From 20CM-2-65-7 sp963830455 (GTDB lineage: Bacteria > Gemmatimonadota > Gemmatimonadetes > Gemmatimonadales > GWC2-71-9): a stretch of DNA of 64,000 bases. Below are positions 25,508 through 34,740 of this stretch, in pieces (position 1 is the first letter of the stretch; each line of letters begins with the position of its first letter). A program made the translations under genes and the position numbers. The stretch lies in assembly GCA_963830455.1 (NCBI GenBank), contig CAWHMT010000002.1:744001-808000 (forward strand), given 5' to 3'. The notes beneath the pieces were generated by a model. It was not told the origin of the DNA and did not search any database. It saw nothing but the letters and a program-made list of their open reading frames with translations.

Positions 25508-27052
25508 ATGTCCGTCGTCGGCCGCAGGGTTATTCGTCTCCTCGTTCTCTCCTTCTGTCTCATCGCGCCCGCGCGCGCGCAGCTGATTCCGGTCAAGACG
25601 CTCCCCCTCGCCCAGGGGAATCAGTTTCAGATCTTCCCGTCGGCGAATCTGGGAATGGCCAGCGTCTCGATCGCGCTCGCCGATTCGGTGCTCGACCCGT
25701 TCGTGAATCCAGCAACCGGGTCGCGTCTCCAGGCGTCGCGATTCTTCGGGTCACCGACCGTGTATAGCGTCACCCAGGGCACGGGGGGCGGTCGCTCACT
25801 GCCGCTGGCGCTGCTCGTGCGAAGCGCGAATTGGTACGGGGGCCTTGCGCTCGCGGTGCAACAGGTGGACCCGAGCCGCCCGCCACAGTCCAACGGTGAC
25901 GTCGTCGCGGTGCTTCCTCCACGACCGGGAGACGGGGGCCCGTTCGGTCCCGTGCCATTCTCGGTTCAGGCCGACAACGAGGCGCACGGCAACCAGTTCG
26001 CGTTCGCGATGCTGGGCCGCTCCTTGCCGAATCATCATCTGTCGATCGGCGCCAGCGTGCTGTGGAACGGGCTGCACGCCGTCGATGGCGTCGACTTGCT
26101 CTACGCGAACAGCCGGCGACTCGAGCAATCGGGAGATGCGGTCGATGTGCGCGTGGGTGCGCTCAAGGAATGGCCTCGGGCGGTCGGTGGCGGCGCACGG
26201 TCGCTCGAAGCGATCCTGCTGCACAACCGGTTCGCCGCGACCCATACCGTCACGTATGCGGACGCGATCTGGAATCCGATCACGCAGCAGTTCGACGAAC
26301 AGGCCCGGATCGAGCACAACGAGGAGCGAACCAATACGTGGGGCATGCAGTTGAACTACCAGATCCCCCTCGCAGCGCCCGGCTGGCGCATCGGCTGGCT
26401 CGCGGTCGCGAACCGCGCCTCGCATCCGAAGATTCCGACGTACGAGCTGACGAACGTGCCGGCTATTCCGCGCGACCCCGGCTACACCAACGCGTTCAAT
26501 CTGGGAATGGGCGTGTCGAGGGTCGAAGGCCCGGCGCGATTCGGCATCGATCTCATCTACGAGCCGATTTCGAGCTACACGTGGGCGGACGCGGCCGTCC
26601 CGACGCCCACGGCCGCTGGTGACACGATCGCTCCGGGCGGGAAGACCATCGAAAACCGATTCCGGTTCAACAATGCGTGGTTCCGCCTCGGCGTGGAGCA
26701 ACCGGTGGGCGACGGCAAGCCGACCAGCTTCCAGCTCGGGCTGATTCTTCACCCGATTCAGTATCGGCTCGAGCAACGGGACCATGTCCAGCTCTCGTCG
26801 CGCAGCGCCGATGCGTGCTGGTGGGAGTGGACCCCCACGTGGGGCCTGAGCTACCGGCAGCCGCGGTTTGAGCTGCGCTACCAGGGGCGCGCCACCAAAG
26901 GCGCCGGGCGGCCCCAGTCGCAGATCGTCATCGGTTTCCGGGACGTGGCCGCCGCGGGATCCACGATTCTCGCCGCACCGAACGGGCCGTTGTTCATGAC
27001 CGACGTCAGTACGGTCACGCATCAGATCTCGCTATCGCTGCCGCTCCGCTGA
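25508..27052 (+). CDS. large outer-membrane barrel protein, uncharacterised
   Basis: The 514-residue protein has a signal peptide (cleavage near residue 24, PARAQ). The mature region is strand-rich and Gly/aromatic (FQIFPSANLGMASVSIALAD, SLPLALLVRSANWYGGLALAV, WGMQLNYQIPL, WRIGWLAVANR, RFELRYQGRATKG) and ends ISLSLPLR. The overall look is a FadL/porin-like barrel. It precedes the di-haem peroxidase gene by 14 bp, so the two are probably one transcript and may act together at the envelope. Confidence 0.72.
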   Translation: MSVVGRRVIRLLVLSFCLIAPARAQLIPVKTLPLAQGNQFQIFPSANLGMASVSIALADSVLDPFVNPATGSRLQASRFFGSPTVYSVTQGTGGGRSLPLALLVRSANWYGGLALAVQQVDPSRPPQSNGDVVAVLPPRPGDGGPFGPVPFSVQADNEAHGNQFAFAMLGRSLPNHHLSIGASVLWNGLHAVDGVDLLYANSRRLEQSGDAVDVRVGALKEWPRAVGGGARSLEAILLHNRFAATHTVTYADAIWNPITQQFDEQARIEHNEERTNTWGMQLNYQIPLAAPGWRIGWLAVANRASHPKIPTYELTNVPAIPRDPGYTNAFNLGMGVSRVEGPARFGIDLIYEPISSYTWADAAVPTPTAAGDTIAPGGKTIENRFRFNNAWFRLGVEQPVGDGKPTSFQLGLILHPIQYRLEQRDHVQLSSRSADACWWEWTPTWGLSYRQPRFELRYQGRATKGAGRPQSQIVIGFRDVAAAGSTILAAPNGPLFMTDVSTVTHQISLSLPLR

Positions 27053-27066
27053 GGAAAGGAGACATC

Positions 27067-28413
27067 ATGACTATTGCACTCAGATCAGTCGGTGTGGCGG
27101 CGCTGGTCGCCGTGGGAGCGGCGTGCGACGAAACGTTCCCTTCCGAAGGGGGTCCGCCATCGGTCGACGCGCAGCTGCGGCAGGTCCTGGGCCAGTACGG
27201 GGTGGTCCCGATCGGTCCGGTGGCGCCGCAACCGGCCGCGCTGGTCGAGCTGGGTCGCGCGCTGATGTTCGACAAGGTGCTCAGCGGCAATCGCGACGTC
27301 GCGTGCGCAACGTGTCACACGCCGAGCGATCATGCGACCGATGGCCTGCCGCTCGCGATCGGCACGGGAGGGACCGGTGAAGGACCCGCGCGCACGCTCG
27401 GCCCGGGACGCTCGTTCGTGCCGCGGAACGCGCCGACACTCCTGAACTCGGGAATCGGATTGTTCTACGTGTTTTGGGATGGCCGGCTCGCGCGGTTCGG
27501 CCCAGTGATACCGGAGGTTCCAGTCCAGGTATTCGACGAAAACCCGCTCGCGGTGCAAGGAATGCTGCCGGTGCTCAACCGGCGCGAGATGCGCGGGGAT
27601 TCGGGCGATGTCGATGTCTTCGGCAACCCGAACGAGCTCGCGGCACTCGGTGACGCAGAGCCGGAGCGCGTGTGGCAGGCCGTGATGCAGCGCCTGCTCG
27701 CGATCCCGGGATATGTGTCGATGTTCCGGGCCGCGTTCCCCAACAGCTCCACCGCATCGCTCTCGTTCCGCGACGCCGCTCAGGCGCTCGCGGCCTTTCA
27801 GATCGCGGAGCTGACCAAGACGGACTCGCCGTTCGACCGATATCTGAAGCGGGACGACAATGCGCTCTCTCCCGAAGCCAAGCGCGGTGCGGTGCTGTTC
27901 TTCGGCGACGCCAGATGCAACAGCTGCCACAACGGCCCGCTCCTGGGTGGGCGCGACTTCGCGAGCAGCGGCATCCCGCAGCTCGGTCCGGGGGTTGGGA
28001 GCGGTGCGCCGCTCGACAGGGGCCGGGGTGAGCTCCCGAACAACCAGTTCTACCAGTTCGCGTTCCGGGTGCCGCCGCTGCGAAACGTCGAGCTGACCGC
28101 TCCGTACTTCCACGACGGCACCATCCCGACGCTGGAAGCCGCGGTGCGGCACTACAGCGACGTCCCGAAATCGCTTCGCACATTCGATCCAGCGACGCTG
28201 CCAGCCGCATTTCAGAGCAGCTATCACGGCGATCAGCGCACGATCGATACGCTGCTCGCGACGCTCGACTTCCGGTTGCGGACACCTTTGAACCTGACCG
28301 ATAGGCAGGTGGCCGATCTGGTGGCGTTTCTGAAATCGCTGACCGACCCGGCCGCGCGAGACCTGTCGGGTATCGTACCGACGTCCGTGCCGAGTGGACT
28401 TCCCGTGCGCTAA
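27067..28413 (+). CDS. exported di-haem cytochrome c peroxidase (MauG/CcpA family)
   Basis: The 448-residue protein has a likely lipoprotein or signal sequence (VAVGAAC, Cys 20). The first haem site is CATCH (Cys80-Cys83-His84), the second CNSCH (Cys284-Cys287-His288). The C-terminal segment PYFHDGTIPTLEAAVRHYSD corresponds to the peroxidase motif around the distal ligand, with Phe where CcpA proteins usually have Met, which may alter redox behaviour. The family reduces peroxide or, in MauG-like members, oxidises a partner protein. It follows the barrel gene closely. No MauG substrate is recognisable nearby. Confidence 0.9.
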   Translation: MTIALRSVGVAALVAVGAACDETFPSEGGPPSVDAQLRQVLGQYGVVPIGPVAPQPAALVELGRALMFDKVLSGNRDVACATCHTPSDHATDGLPLAIGTGGTGEGPARTLGPGRSFVPRNAPTLLNSGIGLFYVFWDGRLARFGPVIPEVPVQVFDENPLAVQGMLPVLNRREMRGDSGDVDVFGNPNELAALGDAEPERVWQAVMQRLLAIPGYVSMFRAAFPNSSTASLSFRDAAQALAAFQIAELTKTDSPFDRYLKRDDNALSPEAKRGAVLFFGDARCNSCHNGPLLGGRDFASSGIPQLGPGVGSGAPLDRGRGELPNNQFYQFAFRVPPLRNVELTAPYFHDGTIPTLEAAVRHYSDVPKSLRTFDPATLPAAFQSSYHGDQRTIDTLLATLDFRLRTPLNLTDRQVADLVAFLKSLTDPAARDLSGIVPTSVPSGLPVR

Positions 28414-28449
28414 AAAAAAAGGATGGTGGAGGGTTGTCCTCCACCATCC
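28412..28449 (-). terminator. strong intrinsic terminator
   Basis: A perfect 12-bp stem, GGATGGTGGAGG (28421-28432) with CCTCCACCATCC (28438-28449), has a 5-nt loop. On the minus strand it is followed directly by nine T (28420-28412). It terminates the minus-strand surface-protein gene that stops at 28483; the T-run lies over the stop codon of the convergent peroxidase gene. Confidence 0.93.
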
Positions 28450-28482
28450 TTCACCAACCTCGACCCACCTCCACCGTCTTCG

Positions 28483-31400
28483 TTAGAACCCCTGCGTCAA
28501 ACTAAACCGCACCATCCAACCCTTCTGCGGCCGATTGAACGGATGCACGACGTCCATCTGGCCGATCGCGTAGCCGAGCAGATTCATCCGGAATGAAACC
28601 CCGGCGCTCTTGTAGACTTCGCGGGGGCCGGTGCCGAAGATCTTGGCGCCCTCCGTCGCGGTCCACGCGACACCGGCGTCGTAGAAGATGGCCGCATCCA
28701 CCGGCAGGAATCCGTAATAGCTGCTACCCAGACCGAGCAAGCCGAACGGCGGGAAGCGCAGCTCGGCGCTCGCGACGATGAATCTCGAGCCCATCATTTG
28801 ATCGAATACGGGACACGCCGGGCCTACGCTGCCGCACTCGCTCGGACTGAAGCTGCCCTTGGTCGTAGCCGCGCACGAGGGTAGGGTAGCCGATGAACAG
28901 CGGATACATGCGGGGGTCTTCGGAATCGCGGCCATAGCGGCCGACGTGCATGAAACGCCCCGCGAGTGTGAAGGGACGCTTGATCATGACGTAGCGGCGA
29001 TAATCGGCCACCGCGGTAATGAACTGCAGGCTGCCGAACGTCGGGTCGACTTCGAACCGGAAGCGCTCGCCCATGAGCGGCCCGGTGGCGCCGAAGAACG
29101 AATTGTCGTGCACGATCGCCAGGGTGCTTGAGTACAGCGTCAACGAGCCCGGGCCAGGCAGATCGCTCGTGCGATCGTCGAGCACCTGGCTGCCGGATGG
29201 ATCGTACGTCGTCGTCCGGAGCTCCCGGGAATACGAAATCTGGTTGACCCCCAGGGAGCCCTCGATGCGGCGCGACCGGTTCAACGGGTACGCGAGGATC
29301 CCGCTCACTTCGCGACTGGTTTGCTTGTCGCGCAGGGTCTGCTCCACGATATTTTGCGTGGCGCTCATCGCGGAAAACGGCGAACCGGCCGGTGATATAC
29401 GGAATCCACTGGGCGCCGATCAGCCAGTTCAGACGCCGTTTCCGGTTGCCGTACGCGACCAGGGCGGCCCAGTCCGAGATCCGGCCGTTGACCTGAGCCA
29501 TCGTCACCAGGTTGTGATCGCCCAGCATGTCGCTCCAAAACAGCGTGATACCGCCGCCGATGTAGGTCCCATACCGGTCAGCCGCGATCGCCAGACTCGG
29601 TTGTGAAATGAAGTCGAGCGACAGCTTCGGGTGATACGCTTTGACCGCGGTGGCGAGATCGAGCTCGTCTTCCGCCGGGAGACCTTCCCCCGTGTTATTG
29701 AGCACCGCGGCGATCCCCGTTTCCACGACCTCGCGATCGACGGGAGGCAGGAGCGCGGCCGCTTGCGGCAGCTCCCGGACCGGCCCGCCCGCGAGCGTGT
29801 GAATGTCTTCGATCGCCTGAATGGCGTACCCGCCGCCCGTGTAAACCGAAAACACCGCGCGGGACGCCTTCGAGGCGACGCTCAACGCGGGGCTCAGCGC
29901 CGTGATGCCGCTGACGCCGGTGAACAGGTTGGTCACTTGCGTGATCACGCCGTCGCCGAGCGACAGCCGATACACGTTCGTGATGCCGCCGGGATCGGAC
30001 AGGAAGTAGACACTCAGGCCGTCGGGACTCCACTGCGGATTGATGTGCTTGGCGTTCGAGAGCCGCGGCATCTGGGTGATCTGTCCGCCGCGCGCGTTCA
30101 TGACCGCGAGCTGGTATTGCGCGTACGACAGACTCTCGAGCGACGTCCCAAACCGATCGGTGACGAACGCGATCGACTGGCCGTCGGGGGACCAGGCGGG
30201 CTCGAGATCGGCGAACGGATCGTCGGTCAGACGCTGCAGCTGCCCGCTGTCGAGATCGTACACGAACAAATCAGTGTATCCGCCGACCTGCGCGCTGAAC
30301 GCGATCTTCTTGCCGTCGGGCGCCCACGTCGGGTTGAAGATCTCGCCGAGCGACGGGAACTTGGCTTCCTTGATCACCTTGCCGTTATTGCCGTTGACGA
30401 TCCGCAGGGCCGGCTTGTCCGGTGAGGATCGCCCCGAACACGAACCGCGTACCGGTCGCGTCCCACGCGCCGGCCGAGTTGATGAACTGCATGCTCTCGA
30501 GGTGTGGATCGCGCGTCGCGGAGACGAGTTTTCGGATGGTTCGGCCGTTTTCCGCATTCGCGAGATACATGTCGATCGAGAAGAGTCCTGCGTCCGACAA
30601 GTAGACCATGCGCTTGCCGTCCGGACTGAGCGCCGGCGCCAGGTTGTAATGCGCCTGGGTTCCCGGGCTCACGAGGAGCCGCGCACCCGTCGCCATGACG
30701 GGCGTGGCACGTTCACGCTGGACGCCCCCCTTGTCGGTGGGGAGCTCGGTCCCGGTCGCCGCCGCGACCTCGTGCGCGCTCGCGGTCAGCGCGCGATGCC
30801 AGTCGGCGAACAGGCTGTCGACCGGCCGGTGCGTCAGCGACTCGAGCGTCAACTGCACGTTGCCGTTGCGGCCCGCCGCGCGCAGCAGCGCCCCGACGAC
30901 GTCGTCGCCATACGTGCCGCCCATGTACGCCCAGAACGCCTGGCCCCAGCGATAGGGGAAATACTTGTAGCTGTCGAGCTCGCGGAAATTCGGCAGCTCG
31001 TCCCGGCGCACGGCGTCCCGCATCCACATGGTCGTATTCGGATCGACCGGGCCGATCGAGAGGTACTCTGCCATCCCTTCGATGAACCACAGGGGTACCC
31101 GCGTCAGGCCCGTCATCTGGGATCCGCGGCTCACGCCCGTGATGTCATACTGGAACGCGTGCACGAGCTCGTGGCCGATCACATGATCGGTTTCCGCGAG
31201 CGACGCTCCCATCGGGAGGATGATGCGCCGTTTCAAGCTTTCGGTGACGCCGCCCGTGCCTTCGCCGGGCTGCTCTCCCAGTACGTTGGTCTGCTCGAAA
31301 TCGGGATGGTCGGCGTAGAGGACCAGCGGCTGGCGGCCGCTCAACTGGTGCCGCAGCACCGTCGAAATCCTCGCGTACCAACGCTCGGCCATGCGCGCGG

Positions 31401-31581
31401 CCTCGGCAGCCGACGCCGCTTCCTGATCGTAGAAGTAGACGTCGAAATGCTGCGTCCTCAGGATTTTGAAGCGGAAGGTTTCATATTGGACAGAGTTGCG
31501 GCCGAAGAGTTGGGCGGCGGCCGGTCGCGCAAAGAGACCGAACGCCGCAAGCAACAGGCTGATCCGACGAATATTGTTCAT
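28483..31581 (-). pseudogene. surface protein: zinc protease domain, beta-propeller and barrel; three frame breaks
   Basis: Read through three +1 shifts (near 30420, 29378 and 28855) this is one protein of about 1031 residues. It has a signal peptide (to about residue 24, PAAAQ) and a gluzincin-like domain with HELVH at 137-141 and downstream Glu in WFIEGMAEYL. A PD40/TolB-like propeller follows (ALSPDGKRMVYLS, PTWAPDGKKIAFSA, PAWSPDGQSIAFVT, PQWSPDGLSVYFLS). The C-terminal barrel resembles Omp85/BamA-type surface antigens (FRFEVDPTFGSLQFITAVADY, RGYD, FPPFGLLGLGSSYYGFLPVDAAIFYDAG), ending RFSLTQGF with the usual terminal Phe. Strong conservation across all junctions argues for sequencing insertions. 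The terminator follows immediately. The combination suggests an outer-membrane-anchored protease or sensor. Confidence 0.8.
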
Positions 31582-31871
31582 GTACTTGGATTACCCCCGG
31601 TTGCTGACAAGTTGCCTGTCCCGGCCCCCATCCCCCAGCCTCCCAGGCTACTACTGAACGTACAACGTTTGCCATCGGTTCGGGTGTGAATCCGACCGGC
31701 CTGTCCACGTGGCTCAATTGGTGAACATGTGTCCTGTGTAGGTGTCGCTGGCGGACACCTTGGCGGGAGGGATATCACTGAAAAGCTGGCCACAGGCATC
31801 ATTCGTACCGCCATCGACAACGCCATCACGTTTCAGTTGCAAGCGCTGGCGGGAGCGCGCATTTTCGGGTC
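31582..31871. other. intergenic region between divergent genes
   Basis: This 290-bp region separates the surface-protein gene from the acyltransferase gene. It contains a G-rich patch on the minus strand (31620-31644) and a 7-bp inverted repeat AGGTGTC/GACACCT (31740-31760). A 48-codon GTG-initiated plus-strand frame ends at 31875 and overlaps the next start codon. I could not recognise that frame as a protein and do not call it. Confidence 0.4.
31620..31644 (-). other. G-quadruplex-type sequence in 5' leader
   Basis: On the minus strand four G-tracts (3, 5, 5 and 3 G) are separated by loops of 2-5 nt, about 40-60 nt before the surface-protein start. This matches the usual G4 pattern; folding and effect are inference. 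Confidence 0.4.
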
Positions 31872-33032
31872 GTGAGCGCGCCTCCTGCCTCCCCGGCCGC
31901 GACCTCCCGGGTCGCGTCGATCGACCTGATGCGCGGCGCCGTGATGATGCTGATGGCGATCGATCACGTGCGCGTGTACTCGGGACTCCCCGCCGGCGGG
32001 CCAACGGCGGGGATTTTCTTTACCCGCTGGATCACCCACTTCGTCGCGCCGGCGTTCATCTTCCTCGCGGGTACCAGCGCGTTCTTCTACGGCAAGAAGC
32101 ACAGCGATCTCTCCCAGTTCCTGTTCCGACGCGGTGTGTGGCTGATCCTGCTCGAGCTCAGCGTGATTCGGGTCGCGTGGACCTTCAACTTCGATTTCGC
32201 GAACTACATGCTCGCGGGTGTCATCTGGGTGATCGGCTGGTGCATGATCATCATGGCCGCGATGGTGCACATGCGCCCCCGCAACGTGGGGCTGACGGGT
32301 GTCGCGATCATCGTGCTGCACAACGCGATCATGGGCCCGCTCATGCACCTGCTGCCGCTGGGCGAGTCCTGGAAGGTGTTGTACATCGGGTTTTTCGACG
32401 GACCGCTGAGCGGCACGCCGCTGATCGTGCTGTACTCGATCATTCCGTGGATTGGCGTCATGGCGGCGGGGTACGCCTTCGGCGAGATCCTCACACTGGA
32501 GCCGGCGCGGCGCAATCGCTTGTGCGTACGGATCGGGCTGGGCGCCGTCGCGCTGTTTCTCGTGCTCCGGGGATTCAATCTCTACGGCGATCCGCAGCCC
32601 TGGAGCGCAACCGGGCGGATGCCGGCGGTCCTCTCATTCCTGAACACCACAAAGTACCCGGCGTCGCTCAGCTTCCTGCTCATGACGCTTGGCCCGACGA
32701 TTGCCTTGATTCCCGTGCTGGACCGCGCGCGCGGCAAGATCGCGGCATGGGTGACGGTCTTCGGGCGTGTGCCGTTCTTCTACTATGTGCTGCATATCCC
32801 GCTCATTCACGCCCTGGCGCTTGTGGTGACGAAGATTCGCGCACCTGAGGCGACCTGGTGGCTGTTCACGAACCATCCGATGGGTAATCCGCCGGCGCCC
32901 GAGGGGTACGCGTGGAGCCTCGGCTTGCTGTACCTGGTGTGGGCCGGGGCCGTCGTGCTGCTGTACTTCGCCTGCCGCTGGTACGCCGATCTGAAGGCCA
33001 GGCGCAGCGAGTGGTGGCTGAAGTACCTCTAG
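31872..33032 (+). CDS. DUF1624/HGSNAT-like membrane acyltransferase
   Basis: The 386-residue polytopic protein is of the heparan-alpha-glucosaminide N-acetyltransferase catalytic (DUF1624) group. It has VASIDLMRGAVMMLMAIDHVRVYSG with the membrane Asp-His pair, ITHFVAPAFIFLAGTSAFFY, ELSVIRVAWTFNFDF and GRVPFFYYVLHIPLIHALAL, with about ten helices. Relatives transfer acetyl groups from acetyl-CoA to sugars across membranes. The start is a GTG at 31872. The gene stops 4 bp before the convergent M28 peptidase stop. Confidence 0.85.
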   Translation: MSAPPASPAATSRVASIDLMRGAVMMLMAIDHVRVYSGLPAGGPTAGIFFTRWITHFVAPAFIFLAGTSAFFYGKKHSDLSQFLFRRGVWLILLELSVIRVAWTFNFDFANYMLAGVIWVIGWCMIIMAAMVHMRPRNVGLTGVAIIVLHNAIMGPLMHLLPLGESWKVLYIGFFDGPLSGTPLIVLYSIIPWIGVMAAGYAFGEILTLEPARRNRLCVRIGLGAVALFLVLRGFNLYGDPQPWSATGRMPAVLSFLNTTKYPASLSFLLMTLGPTIALIPVLDRARGKIAAWVTVFGRVPFFYYVLHIPLIHALALVVTKIRAPEATWWLFTNHPMGNPPAPEGYAWSLGLLYLVWAGAVVLLYFACRWYADLKARRSEWWLKYL

Positions 33033-33036
33033 CGCG

Positions 33037-34740
33037 CTACTGACGACAGGGCGCGTTGGGATCCGCCGGCTTCGGTACGTCGCGCCTGGGCCGCTCGGGG
33101 GCGTTCGCGATCGCGAGCGCGCCATCGTGAACCATCTGCGCGACCCGCGCGAGATCCGGATAGCTGATGTACTGCGCTTCGTCCGTCACCTGGTGATAGT
33201 CGAGGTGCTCGCCGCGCGAGAACGCGACTGACGGGATGCCGTAGCGGGCGTAGCTGTAGTGATCGGCGCGGCAATAGTACTGCAGCGGATGGCCCGGCTG
33301 GTCATAGGTGTAGTCGAACACGAACGGCACGGGCTGGCGCGCATTCGCCGCCTCCAGCATCTCGCCGAACTCGCGCGAAATCCGCTTGGCTCCGATGACC
33401 TCCAGATAGGTGGGAGTCCCGGCGCCCGTGCCGCCGCGCGGGAAATCCGACGCAGTGCCGCGTCCGATCATGTCCTGGTCGATTTCCCCCACGATCGAAT
33501 CGATCGGCACCGTCGCATGGTCGGCGTACCAGCGCGAGCCGAGCAGACCGGCTTCCTCACCCGTGTGGCTGACGAACAGGACCGAGCGCCGCGGCTTGGT
33601 CGCGCCCCGCGCGAACGCCTCCGCAATCTCGAGAATCGCCACCGTGCCCGAGCCGTCATCGTCGGCGCCATTGCGGATCGAGTCCAGGCGGGGCTGATGC
33701 ACCTGGCGCATGCTGTCGAGGATGGTGCGGATCCGGACCCACTCCTCGTCCGTGGCCGGGCGCATGGGCGAGTCGGCGCCCATGGGCCGAACCACGCGGT
33801 TGAACGCCCGCAGCGAGTCGTGATCGACGGGGCTGTGATCGAACCCGACGTGATCGTGGTGCGCTGACAGCGACAGGTACTGATTGCGGAGCGCCGGATC
33901 ACTGCCGCGCACAATCCCGACGACGTTGCGCGCCTGCCACCGCACTGGCACGCGCGGAAAATCGAACTGGCCGCTCACGGTGTTCGCGACCGTCGTGCCT
34001 GGGGTGAGGGTCGCCGGATCGGCGCCCAGCAGCGCTATGGCCGCGGGACGGCTCAGCCAGACGAGCGTGATCGCGCGCGGGTTGCGCGATGTGTCGGCGA
34101 CGGGGCGGCCATCGCGGATGCGCGCGATCTGCTCGCCTCCCAGCTGATCGAGGGCCACCACGCCAATCGCCGCCGCCTCACGATAGCGGCCGAGAAACGG
34201 CCCCAGGATCGAGCGGCGATCGACTCCCGGTGGCACGTCGATCACGACGAACTTGCCGGCGACGCCGGTGGGGGGGGGCGACATCACATGCGCAGTATCG
34301 CCCGCGCTGCCCACGTAGACGATCGCCGTGCGGTCGAACATGCGCGGCGGCGCGCTGAAGCTTGCTGGGAGGAAGTCGGTGACGAGACGCAGCGTCGCGC
34401 CGGTGCTGCTCGTGAGCTGTGACCGGGGATCGACGCGGACATCCCAGAAGGGCACTATCTGGAAATAGGTCCCATTGTCGCCCGCCGGCTCGAGGCCGAG
34501 CCGCTGGAACTCCGCGGCGATGTACGCGGAGGTCTTGAAGGCTCCTTCGCTCCCCGTTTCACGTCCGAGCGTCGAGTCGTCGGCGATGAGAAAGAGCCGC
34601 TGCCGCAAATCGGCCGCGGTGATCGCGGGCTGTGTCCCCGCGGTGCTCGTGCTAGCGGTAACCTGGCCCGGCCCTCCGGACGTGTGGCAAGCTGCGTTTG
34701 CCAGCGCCACGGCGAACAGGGACGAAAAAAACCGCTTCAA
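33037..34740 (-). CDS. M28-family zinc aminopeptidase lipoprotein
   Basis: The protein is about 567 residues. A TTG at 34740 starts within the stop of the upstream fusion gene (TTGA). The signal LKRFFSSLFAVALANAAC ends in a lipobox Cys. A PA-type insertion (about residues 120-240, GKFVVIDVPPG) precedes the M28 catalytic domain: SLSAHHDHVG, NGADDDGSGTVAILEIAEAF, VSHTGEEAGLLGSRWY, GEIDQDMIGRG and ADHYSYARYGIPSVAF. These give the two-zinc ligands and catalytic Glu, so it should be active outside the cytoplasm. A C9 run (G9 on plus, 34270-34278) keeps the correct frame here. Confidence 0.92.
   Translation of the reverse strand: MKRFFSSLFAVALANAACHTSGGPGQVTASTSTAGTQPAITAADLRQRLFLIADDSTLGRETGSEGAFKTSAYIAAEFQRLGLEPAGDNGTYFQIVPFWDVRVDPRSQLTSSTGATLRLVTDFLPASFSAPPRMFDRTAIVYVGSAGDTAHVMSPPPTGVAGKFVVIDVPPGVDRRSILGPFLGRYREAAAIGVVALDQLGGEQIARIRDGRPVADTSRNPRAITLVWLSRPAAIALLGADPATLTPGTTVANTVSGQFDFPRVPVRWQARNVVGIVRGSDPALRNQYLSLSAHHDHVGFDHSPVDHDSLRAFNRVVRPMGADSPMRPATDEEWVRIRTILDSMRQVHQPRLDSIRNGADDDGSGTVAILEIAEAFARGATKPRRSVLFVSHTGEEAGLLGSRWYADHATVPIDSIVGEIDQDMIGRGTASDFPRGGTGAGTPTYLEVIGAKRISREFGEMLEAANARQPVPFVFDYTYDQPGHPLQYYCRADHYSYARYGIPSVAFSRGEHLDYHQVTDEAQYISYPDLARVAQMVHDGALAIANAPERPRRDVPKPADPNAPCRQ

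Noticed and set aside
30040..31689. 549-codon plus-strand frame opposite the surface-protein gene
   Set aside because: The minus strand carries signal peptide, zinc site and propeller repeats across the same span; the plus-strand product is low-complexity Arg-rich.
31728..31875. 48-codon GTG frame before the acyltransferase gene
   Set aside because: No ribosome site, no recognised homology, and it overlaps an inverted repeat; left as part of the intergenic region.
34270..34278. G9 run suspected of breaking the M28 peptidase gene
   Set aside because: The frame and family motifs continue correctly on both sides (SPPPTGVAGKF).
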